DNA from: Planctomycetaceae bacterium
GTDB taxonomy: Bacteria > Planctomycetota > Planctomycetia > Pirellulales > UBA1268
Direction of reading: 5' to 3'
Assembly (NCBI GenBank): GCA_003509235.1
Contig: DONH01000348.1
Location: forward strand, 1-5,710
DNA length: 5,710 nt
Shown: piece by piece, positions 1 through 5,270 of the stretch
Layout: each line of letters starts with the position of its first letter
Numbering within the stretch: the first letter of the stretch is position 1
Translations under genes and position numbers: made by a program
Notes under the pieces: model-generated
What the model was told of the DNA's origin: nothing
Database searches by the model: none
Seen by the model: only the letters and a program-made list of their open reading frames with translations

Positions 1-275
1 GTTTATGGGACACTGATGAACTCTTCGACATCAAGAATGATCCGGAAGAACAAAAGAATCTTATTCATGATCCGGCATTTCAGAAAATGAAACAGCACAT
101 GGAAAACCAGCTCTACACAATGATGGAAGAACTTGGTGGTATGGAAATTCCCTTAAACCGACCAAAGGGACAACGTAAAACAGGACGTCTTCGAAGTCAG
201 GGTGGCGAGAAGGCGGCCGATTTTCCTGAATCCTTTCTTGTTGATGAAGCGCTCCGTAAAGAGTTGCAGGACTAA
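1..275 (+). CDS. Sulfatase, C-terminal end (5' truncated by window edge)
   Basis: The reading frame is open from base 3 and gives 90 residues up to a TAA stop at 273-275. It opens with LWDTDELFDIKNDPEEQKNL, the typical late strand of type I sulfatases, in which the 'LFDxxNDPxExxNL' segment follows the catalytic domain. A polar helical tail and a GGEKAADFP segment follow. Sulfatases of this family hydrolyse sulfate esters or sulfamates using a formylglycine made from Cys or Ser; the active-site part lies upstream of the window, so catalytic residues and exact substrate cannot be judged. The basic, glycine-rich tail (RPKGQRKTGRLRSQGGEK) resembles the C-terminal extensions common in planctomycete sulfatases (from memory, not checked). 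It is on the opposite strand from the second sulfatase at 2252-3643 and is not in an operon with it. Family is fairly sure; subfamily is unknown. Confidence 0.85.
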   Translation, partial: LWDTDELFDIKNDPEEQKNLIHDPAFQKMKQHMENQLYTMMEELGGMEIPLNRPKGQRKTGRLRSQGGEKAADFPESFLVDEALRKELQD

Positions 276-287
276 GTTGTAAGACGG

Positions 288-315
288 ACAACTACAATCA
301 AGGTATTGTGGTTGT
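288..315 (+). terminator. Hairpin downstream of the sulfatase gene, possible terminator
   Basis: Bases 288-298 (ACAACTACAAT) pair with 305-315 (ATTGTGGTTGT) in an 11-base-pair stem with a single T-G wobble and a six-base loop (CAAGGT, 299-304). It starts 13 bases after the sulfatase stop codon, where a transcript end is expected. It lacks the uninterrupted T-run of a classical intrinsic terminator, and the stem is AT-rich, so it could instead stabilise the 3' end of the mRNA. A competing 6-base-pair stem (275-280 with 288-293) uses the same left arm. Confidence 0.45.
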
Positions 316-370
316 ATTCAGCTTCTCAGCATTTCAAGCAGCAGATCACTCGATTATTTTATGATTTCTT

Positions 371-401
371 ATAATGTGAAGACGTCATGCTCATAATGTG
401 A
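371..401 (+). repeat. Direct repeat ATAATGTGA, 22-base period
   Basis: The nine bases ATAATGTGA occur at 371-379 and again at 393-401, so the start-to-start distance is 22 bases, about two turns of the DNA helix. The palindrome GACGTC lies between them at 381-386. Two copies on the same face of the helix would suit a regulator that binds as a tandem pair, but the copies are short and AT-rich and could be chance. The nearest downstream gene starts more than 230 bases away. Confidence 0.35.
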
Positions 402-537
402 GAGAGTTGAACGTACCGAGTGTCGTTCCGGCAAAAAGAAGATACTTCACTGGGAAAAGAGTTTTGTTTTCGTTCATAAAAACGAAGCGGTTGGTGAACT
501 GGGCAGTCTTTTCCGACAGAGCAAATCACAATCAATC

Positions 538-565
538 TTGACTTGGCAAGACGCCGATACATATT
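538..565 (+). promoter_or_regulatory. Candidate sigma-70-type promoter for the small exported protein
   Basis: TTGACT at 538-543 matches the -35 consensus TTGACA at five of six positions. After a 16-base spacer, CATATT at 560-565 matches the -10 consensus TATAAT at four of six. This would give a leader of roughly 60 bases before the ATG at 633. The call rests on consensus matching only, and planctomycete promoters are less well defined than those of Escherichia coli. Confidence 0.35.
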
Positions 566-632
566 GTTAGGATTGTGTTAGGGCGAGTCAAAAGACCGCC
601 ATTTTAAGGGTTTTACCTTCAGAGGCATTCCG

Positions 633-989
633 ATGAATTTGCGTAAAACGTGTCTGTTGTGTGCAGGGCTTGCCACAACTCTCGGCATAATCTGGATGGT
701 GGGGGTACCACTTCAAGCAGGTCATGCAGGTTCTGCTACTGGAATGGGAAGCGTATACGCAGCAAATGTGCAGCAGGAACTAGTGAGACATCGTCGACCA
801 GTGTCACTTCGTATGTTGGCACGTGTGCTGAATGACTGTGAGCAAAAGGGCAAGCCGATTCATCCAGGATTGGTTCGGTGGGCATCGCGAGCACTCTCTT
901 CAGAGGAAGGTCAAAACACCTTTCAAAAATCTGGAGATCAGTTATTTGGTCGTCCTTCTTTCCAATCTATATCGAACATATCCAATTGA
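633..989 (+). CDS. Small exported protein of unknown function
   Basis: I do not recognise this 118-residue protein. Residues 1-35 look like a signal peptide or an N-terminal membrane anchor: basic start MNLRK, then a hydrophobic stretch (residues about 6-29) ending near small residues around AGHAGSA. The mature part is short and basic, with a predicted helical stretch rich in Arg and Leu (residues about 47-90, VQQELVRHRR... LVRWASRAL) and a polar, low-complexity tail ending SNISN. A ribosome-binding-like AGAGG at 621-625 sits seven bases before the ATG, which supports this start over internal ones, and a candidate promoter lies at 538-565. It stands alone: 244 bases separate it from the hydrolase gene downstream. 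Frames overlapping its 3' half look like shadows. It could also be a decayed gene remnant; the signal peptide and ribosome site argue for a real gene. Confidence 0.55.
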   Translation: MNLRKTCLLCAGLATTLGIIWMVGVPLQAGHAGSATGMGSVYAANVQQELVRHRRPVSLRMLARVLNDCEQKGKPIHPGLVRWASRALSSEEGQNTFQKSGDQLFGRPSFQSISNISN

Positions 990-1233
990 TTGGCAGCAGT
1001 ACGTTCTCCGTGAGGGTCTATTCGTTTCTGCATGAGTATTCAGTTCACTTCAACGTTTCTTGCTGTGTCAGCAGCGTAGCTGGATAATACCACCGCTGAT
1101 GTCTGTCTTAGGTGATGAGTGATTTGATAGCAAGTTACTTCTTTGGAATGAAAGAGCTATGATCTGCTAAGCCTAAACATTTATGAGAAAAATTATTTTC
1201 TTTTAGCCAACGATCAGAAGTTTTTTAGAAATT

Positions 1234-2223
1234 ATGCGTTTCCCTGCAGCGTTGATTCTGATCCTGTTCGCAAAATGCCTAGACAGCACGTTGCAGTGTG
1301 CGGCTGAAGAGGTTGAAACGCCTCCAAAACGATTTCTGGCAGATAGAAAAGAAAAGGAACAATTGCGGAAATGGGTCATTCCGATTCCAACTTTTGGCGG
1401 ACTACAAGTTTGGACAGACTTCATCTATCGCCAGGGATACCGAATTCAATACAACACAGTAACAGGTAACTGGCGGCTCCTTGACGGCAACGATAGAAGA
1501 TGGATGTGGGGTACTCGTGCGCAGTGTGAGGCTTTTTTAAATAAAGTTTCAAAGCGTTCTCAATCCAAATTATCTCCCCAACACTGCATCGTGCTCGTTC
1601 ATGGCCTCATGCGGACCAAGCACTCAATGACTCCTCTCAAGAAGGTCTTGCAGAAAAAATGTGATTGTGAAGTTGTCTCGTTTTCGTATGCAAGTACTCG
1701 AGGAAAGATCGGTGCACATGCTGCGGCCTTGAGAGAGTTTCTTAAAAATCTGCCTGAAACATGGACTCTATCTTTTGTTGGCCATAGCATGGGTAATATT
1801 GTCATCCGTCACCTCATTGCAGATTTGCAATCTGACCAGGACAACAACGAACTGTTGAGTCGTTGTCAACGGATGGTGATGCTTGGTCCACCGAATCAGG
1901 GTGCAGCTATTGCACGGCAACTTTCGTCTCTGGGAATGTTTGAATGGATAGCAGGTGAGGGTGCTATGGAACTTGGACCTGGCTGGGATGAATTCTCAGA
2001 GAGCCTGGCAATCCCACCATTCCCCTTCAGTATTATTGCAGGACAAGTAGAAAATAAGGTGATACAAAATCCCCTGCTCGACAATGCGAGTGATTTTGTT
2101 GTCGAAGTTGATGAAGCTCGCCTTGAGGGAAGCAAATCATTTGTCGTTGTTCCAGCGCTACATAGTTTCTTGATGAAGGATACTCAGGTGCAAGAGTTTG
2201 TCGTTGACTTTCTATGCCACTAA
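1234..2223 (+). CDS. Exported alpha/beta-hydrolase, lipase/esterase-like
   Basis: This 329-residue protein probably hydrolyses an ester, as lipases and carboxylesterases of the alpha/beta-hydrolase fold do; the substrate is not known. A signal peptide is likely at residues 1-23 (MRFPAALILILF core, cleavage near QCA-AEE), placing it outside the cytoplasm. The fold is seen as the oxyanion-hole strand IVLVHGL (119-125), the nucleophile elbow GHSMG (183-187, Ser185), the MLGPPNQGA segment (216-224) common in triacylglycerol lipases, a probable acid in SDFVV (Asp287) and a late His in PALHSF (His310). Together these give a complete Ser-Asp-His triad. Residues about 48-105 precede the fold and form a Trp-rich module (VWTDF, GYRIQ, GNWRLLD, WMWGT) that I cannot name. 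A weak -10-like TATGAT is at 1158-1163, with no good -35; no strong ribosome site precedes the ATG. The gene converges on the minus-strand sulfatase 28 bases beyond its stop. Confidence 0.85.
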   Translation: MRFPAALILILFAKCLDSTLQCAAEEVETPPKRFLADRKEKEQLRKWVIPIPTFGGLQVWTDFIYRQGYRIQYNTVTGNWRLLDGNDRRWMWGTRAQCEAFLNKVSKRSQSKLSPQHCIVLVHGLMRTKHSMTPLKKVLQKKCDCEVVSFSYASTRGKIGAHAAALREFLKNLPETWTLSFVGHSMGNIVIRHLIADLQSDQDNNELLSRCQRMVMLGPPNQGAAIARQLSSLGMFEWIAGEGAMELGPGWDEFSESLAIPPFPFSIIAGQVENKVIQNPLLDNASDFVVEVDEARLEGSKSFVVVPALHSFLMKDTQVQEFVVDFLCH

Positions 2224-2251
2224 CTTCTGGCAGGAGGCCATCAAACTCATT

Positions 2252-3643
2252 TCATCTATTTTTTACTGAGTCTTTTAGTGGCTCTCTCGTTGGCTCATCC
2301 GTGCCTTCGATAATATTGATATGATTTTTGTAATGGACATGGAACCATCGCAGTGCTTCATCCCAGCGTGGTTGCTCCATCATTGATTTCCAGATGTCCA
2401 TCTGGTTTTTCATTGCTTCAACACGTTGTGTATGCTGAGCGGCGACATTCTGTTTCTCTTCACGATCTTGTGTCAGGTTGTAAAGTGCATAGCCATAATC
2501 TTTGACGTAGATCAATTTCCAGTTGTTGTCTCGCATTGCTGAGAACCAGAGTTTATGCCAGAAGAGTTGTTGGTGCGGAGGTCCTGTTTTTTCGCCAGTT
2601 AGAAAAGGCATGAGGTCGACACCATCCAAGTGAGCAGCGTTGACGTTACCGCCGGCGGCTGCGAGTGAAGTTGGAAAAATATCCATTGATGAGACCAGCC
2701 CATCGTAGACCTCACCTGCAGGGAACCTTTCAGGCCAACTCATAAGGAACGGCACGCGAATTCCACCCTCAAACTTTATGCCTTTATGGCCTGCAAGAGG
2801 GAGGTTGATTGAACCATTGCCTGTTGCGCCCCCATTGTCACTGAGAAACCAGACAATGGTGTTGTCAGTTTGGCCAGATTTATCAAGTGAATCGAGGACA
2901 TTTCCAATTGCTCGGTCCATTGCCCAGATCATGGCTGCGTAGGTACGTCTTTTTTTATCTGTGATGTTCTTGAAACGCTCGAGATCTTCCTCATCTGCAT
3001 GCATCGGACCGTGTGGTGCAGTAAATGAAAGGTAGAGAAAAAAAGGTTCTTCTGAATCATCCTCAAGAAATTCAATTGCCTGCTGTCCAAAAACATCTGT
3101 CAGATAGCCATCAAACGCAACAGTTGCGCCATTCTTTTCAATCCGTTTGGTACTGGACGGTTTGTCTTCACGGTCAGGGTTGAAGAAATAGCTTCGCGAC
3201 CCTTCACGGAGTCCATAGAAAGAATCAAATCCTCGCTCTGTTGGATAAAAGCGATCTGCATTGCCAAGATGCCATTTTCCAACAAGCCCTGTTCGATACC
3301 CACGATTTTTCAGTGCATCAGCCATTGTCTGTTGGTTGAGATCCATGCCTTGATCTGGTGGGGGTGTATTGGCTTCGTGACCAAAACGCTGTTGATAGCG
3401 ACCGGTGAGCAAGCCTGCTCGTGATGGGCTACAGACTGAGGCAGTCACGTGTCCGTCAGTGAATCGAATGCTGCGTGCAGCAAGTCGATCGATGTTGGGT
3501 GTGCGAATATCAGACGATCCCTGAAAACCGAGATCAGCCCACCCAAGATCATCTGCCAAAAAGATGAGAATATTCGGTGGTTGGGCTGACACAGTACAAG
3601 AGCAACACAAAAAAATAATGAGGCAGGAAATAGTGTGTTTCAT
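2252..3643 (-). CDS. Secreted type I sulfatase (arylsulfatase family)
   Basis: This 463-residue protein is a full-length formylglycine sulfatase that should cleave sulfate esters, most likely from sulfated polysaccharides or their fragments. A signal peptide ends near TVSA-QPP (residue 20), so it acts outside the cytoplasm. Active-site features are all visible: the metal-binding pair ADDLG (Asp31, Asp32), the signature CSPSRAGLLTGR with Cys71 (codon at 3431-3433) converted to formylglycine and Arg75 beside it, GKWHLG (Lys123, His125), APHGP (His211), SDNGG (Asp269, Asn270) and GHKG (Lys287) followed by FEGGIRVP. The C-terminal part carries the usual LYNLTQDREEKQNV segment (388-400). As a Cys-type enzyme it needs a maturation enzyme, which is not in the window. 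It lies 44 bases downstream of the acetyltransferase on the same strand, probably last in a three-gene operon. A purine-rich AAGAGAAG precedes the ATG. The subfamily and substrate cannot be read by eye. Confidence 0.95.
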   Translation of the reverse strand: MKHTISCLIIFLCCSCTVSAQPPNILIFLADDLGWADLGFQGSSDIRTPNIDRLAARSIRFTDGHVTASVCSPSRAGLLTGRYQQRFGHEANTPPPDQGMDLNQQTMADALKNRGYRTGLVGKWHLGNADRFYPTERGFDSFYGLREGSRSYFFNPDREDKPSSTKRIEKNGATVAFDGYLTDVFGQQAIEFLEDDSEEPFFLYLSFTAPHGPMHADEEDLERFKNITDKKRRTYAAMIWAMDRAIGNVLDSLDKSGQTDNTIVWFLSDNGGATGNGSINLPLAGHKGIKFEGGIRVPFLMSWPERFPAGEVYDGLVSSMDIFPTSLAAAGGNVNAAHLDGVDLMPFLTGEKTGPPHQQLFWHKLWFSAMRDNNWKLIYVKDYGYALYNLTQDREEKQNVAAQHTQRVEAMKNQMDIWKSMMEQPRWDEALRWFHVHYKNHINIIEGTDEPTREPLKDSVKNR

Positions 3644-3687
3644 GGTTGCTTCTCTTGACTGTGATGAAGGTTTCTTGAATGGATGAT

Positions 3688-4164
3688 TCAGGGTGCCACG
3701 AAATGCATTTTGACATGTGGTCCAGCCGTTGGAATATCAAATACGTCAGTCTTCGTCGACCAGCCAGCCTGTTCATAAAAACCGATAGCAGTCGTACGTG
3801 CATTGCACCAGAACGGCCAGCTTGGTTTTTCTTGTCTTGCCACATCAATTGCGAACATTAAAAGTAATTGACCAATGCCTTGCCGCTGATGCGTTACTGT
3901 CGTTGCCATGCCTCGTAGCTGCCAGGCATTAGAATCATTCCACGTAGACTGAAATAAAGACAGGCAACACAGCACGTTCCTGTCAGCAAATGTACCAAAG
4001 TGCCGAGTTGTGTCGTCGAGGTCACCATCAAATTTTGCCGTTTCAAATGAGAGACCGGCTCGTAAGACCTCATGCCGAAGTGGCCAGATCTCTTCGGCTG
4101 TCGCTCGCCGAACAAGTGGTTGTGACAATGAATCAATAGATTTATTTTGTGATGTACTCATCAT
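3688..4164 (-). CDS. GNAT-family N-acetyltransferase
   Basis: This protein of 158 residues transfers an acetyl group from acetyl-CoA to an amine on an unknown acceptor, in the cytoplasm. Evidence is the motif A segment QLRGMATTVTHQRQGIGQLL, with the pyrophosphate-binding loop Gln-x-x-Gly-x-Gly (QRQGIG), and the later NARTTAIGFYEQAGW segment, the typical 'A..FYE..GF' of the family. Length is normal for a single GNAT domain. Numbering and start are uncertain: a GTG at 4179 would add five residues and leave nine bases after the upstream stop, but it has no ribosome site of its own, whereas GGTGAG (4180-4175) lies ten bases before the ATG at 4164, so I chose the ATG; a second ATG follows directly at 4161. 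It sits between the TIM-barrel and sulfatase genes on the same strand, and being cytoplasmic it may be only a passenger in the operon. Confidence 0.85.
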   Translation of the reverse strand: MMSTSQNKSIDSLSQPLVRRATAEEIWPLRHEVLRAGLSFETAKFDGDLDDTTRHFGTFADRNVLCCLSLFQSTWNDSNAWQLRGMATTVTHQRQGIGQLLLMFAIDVARQEKPSWPFWCNARTTAIGFYEQAGWSTKTDVFDIPTAGPHVKMHFVAP

Positions 4165-4174
4165 CAAGGGCTTG

Positions 4175-4180
4175 CTCACC
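4175..4180 (-). promoter_or_regulatory. Ribosome-binding site deciding the acetyltransferase start
   Basis: On the minus strand GGTGAG (4180 down to 4175) is ten bases upstream of the ATG at 4164. It contains the alternative GTG start at 4179-4177, so if it serves as a Shine-Dalgarno site the GTG cannot be the main start. The match is partial. Confidence 0.4.
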
Positions 4181-4188
4181 GAAGAGGC

Positions 4189-5139
4189 TTATTGTCTGTC
4201 AAAAGCATGTCGTAGTAGCTTGAGATTTTTCGGGATTGCGATCAATGGATCATCTTTTCCTTCAAATTCAAGTGACACCCAGCCGTTATACCGCGCGTCA
4301 TGAAGAATCGTGGCAACCTTTGGGTAGTCAATATCAAGCGTGTACCAGGTGCCCCCACCGTTATATGTCTTGGCTTGTACGAAACATGCAGCGGACGCAA
4401 GTGCTTCCATCTGTTGATACATGTCCTCGAGAAAGTTGCCGGTATCAAGTGTGGCCTGAAGCCACGGAGATTGAATAGCCTCAATTATTTTGAGTACACC
4501 AGCAGCGGTGCGACCTAGGCCCCAATGGTTTTCAAGTCCGAGGACCACTCCACACTTTTCGGCCACGGGTAAACATTCTTCGATAGATTGAATGACCCAC
4601 TTGTACGCATCATCATCTGTGTATCCCTCAAGCCTTGGTTCGATTCCACGGTTTGCCATAAGGGTATCGAAGCTTTTTATTGTACCCCATCGTCCTGTAT
4701 TGATTCGCATGGTTGGAATACCAAGACAGTAAGCCTGTTCAATAGAAGCGATTGTTTTTTTGATATTGTCCTGCCGTCGTATTGAATCTGGTGAAACAAA
4801 ACCCTGATGTGTTGAAAATCCACACAGTGCAAGCCCGTGTGAATGGGCCCGACGTTTCAATTGTTGTAAGTATGGGTTTGAGGAATCGGTCATCTGCATC
4901 TCAAGTATTTCAAGCCCATCAAAGTTCATGCGCGCTGCATGGTCGATACAGGTTTCTATTGGGACTTTTGGACCGCGGAATTGCCAGAAAGAATACGTTG
5001 AAACACTGAAACGCTGAGAGCGCTCATGATCATGGCTGTCTTGTGCGGTTACTTTGTGATGTAGACGGGGGAAAATTGATGAACCCAGTGTCAGAGCACA
5101 CGCTTGTACAAAAGTCCTTCGCTTTGCTGGATTGTGCAT
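4189..5139 (-). CDS. Tat-exported sugar phosphate isomerase/epimerase-like TIM-barrel protein
   Basis: This 316-residue protein belongs to the xylose isomerase-like TIM-barrel superfamily (AP endonuclease 2 fold), whose members isomerise or epimerise sugars or inositols using a divalent metal. The start has a twin-arginine signal, AKRRTFVQ (residues 5-12) followed by a short hydrophobic run, so export of a folded protein is expected. Barrel markers are FSVSTYSFW (44-52), FDGLEILEM (73-81), VVLGLENHWG (198-207, with Glu203 a likely metal ligand), QATLDTGNF (228-236, Asp232) and GWVSLEFEGKDDP (286-298, Glu291). The strand VQAKTYNGGGTWYTLDIDY (254-272) has Gln255 where many relatives have His. 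The ATG at 5137-5139 is preceded by a weak AGGT. It is first in a minus-strand cluster with the acetyltransferase and the sulfatase, which suggests a role in using sugars from sulfated glycans. Substrate and activity are unknown. Confidence 0.85.
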   Translation of the reverse strand: MHNPAKRRTFVQACALTLGSSIFPRLHHKVTAQDSHDHERSQRFSVSTYSFWQFRGPKVPIETCIDHAARMNFDGLEILEMQMTDSSNPYLQQLKRRAHSHGLALCGFSTHQGFVSPDSIRRQDNIKKTIASIEQAYCLGIPTMRINTGRWGTIKSFDTLMANRGIEPRLEGYTDDDAYKWVIQSIEECLPVAEKCGVVLGLENHWGLGRTAAGVLKIIEAIQSPWLQATLDTGNFLEDMYQQMEALASAACFVQAKTYNGGGTWYTLDIDYPKVATILHDARYNGWVSLEFEGKDDPLIAIPKNLKLLRHAFDRQ

Positions 5140-5155
5140 ATGAGACCTGCTGTAA

Positions 5156-5165
5156 GTGCCGGCAC
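5156..5165. promoter_or_regulatory. Perfect 10-base palindrome GTGCCGGCAC in the divergent region
   Basis: GTGCCGGCAC at 5156-5165 is fully self-complementary. It lies 17 bases upstream of the TIM-barrel start codon on the minus strand, where a repressor site or a leader hairpin would be effective. It is GC-rich in an otherwise AT-rich spacer. Function is inferred from position only. Confidence 0.3.
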
Positions 5166-5179
5166 CTGTCTGTTTGATA

Positions 5180-5202
5180 CTCAGTTTAGAATATTTACTG
5201 AG
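5180..5202. promoter_or_regulatory. Dyad CTCAGT-N11-ACTGAG between divergent genes
   Basis: CTCAGT at 5180-5185 is the exact inverse complement of ACTGAG at 5197-5202, with an AT-rich 11-base spacer. The 23-base span and centre-to-centre distance of the arms (17 bases) are within the range of a dimeric regulator's operator, and it lies in the short region between the TIM-barrel and phosphatase-like genes, so it could control either or both. Confidence 0.35.
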
Positions 5203-5215
5203 AATTCCTGACGCG

Positions 5216-5225
5216 ATGATATCAT
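5216..5225. promoter_or_regulatory. Perfect 10-base palindrome ATGATATCAT in the divergent region
   Basis: ATGATATCAT at 5216-5225 is fully self-complementary and lies 45 bases upstream of the phosphatase-like start codon. A 10-base AT-rich palindrome can occur by chance, so the regulatory reading is weak unless it is conserved. Confidence 0.25.
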
Positions 5226-5270
5226 GTTCAAAGTAAACAAAATCCTTGAACTATGGTTTGCGAGATTGAT

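Larger units (their letters stand above)
276..632. other. Intergenic region without a credible gene
   Basis: No open frame here has recognisable protein character; a 67-codon minus-strand frame at 359-562 has no start signal or familiar motif. The region holds the hairpin at 288-315, a direct repeat of ATAATGTGA at 371-379 and 393-401, a perfect 6-base-pair stem-loop (TTCGTT 469-474 with AACGAA 481-486, loop CATAAA), and a candidate promoter at 538-565 for the next gene. I see no tRNA-like cloverleaf or known riboswitch core. Confidence 0.6.

Noticed and set aside
61..291. Minus-strand open frame of 76 codons opposite the sulfatase end
   Set aside because: It lies antisense to a clear sulfatase C-terminus, has no recognisable motif, and is best explained as a shadow.
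370..375. Perfect TATAAT as a promoter -10 box
   Set aside because: No -35-like sequence is at 16-18 bases upstream and the next gene is about 260 bases away; in AT-rich DNA this hexamer is common.
359..562. Minus-strand open frame of 67 codons in the first intergenic region
   Set aside because: Its composition is not protein-like, no ribosome site precedes it, and no family pattern is visible.
1061..1073. Stem TGCTG-TGT-CAGCA as a terminator of the small exported gene
   Set aside because: Five base pairs with a three-base loop, no T-run after it, and over 70 bases beyond the stop codon.
832..1087. Two overlapping plus-strand frames that could extend the small exported protein by frameshift
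   Set aside because: Their translations lack the character of the upstream protein and show no motif; a frameshift cannot be supported without homologues.
1186..1204. AGAAAA/TTTTCT stem with following T residues before the hydrolase gene, as a terminator
   Set aside because: Only two G-C pairs at most in a 6-base stem; such A/T runs arise easily by chance, and it sits just upstream of a start codon.
2228..2240. TGGC-AGGAG-GCCA hairpin between the convergent genes as a two-way terminator
   Set aside because: The stem is only four base pairs and no T-run follows directly on either strand, although the position would suit a terminator.
3549..3861. Open frames on both strands covering the acetyltransferase end and the gap to the sulfatase
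   Set aside because: They overlap two well-supported genes and show no domain; treated as shadows.
4010..5009. Several plus-strand frames of 65-97 codons opposite the TIM-barrel gene
   Set aside because: All are antisense to a protein with clear family motifs throughout, and none has a start signal or familiar sequence.
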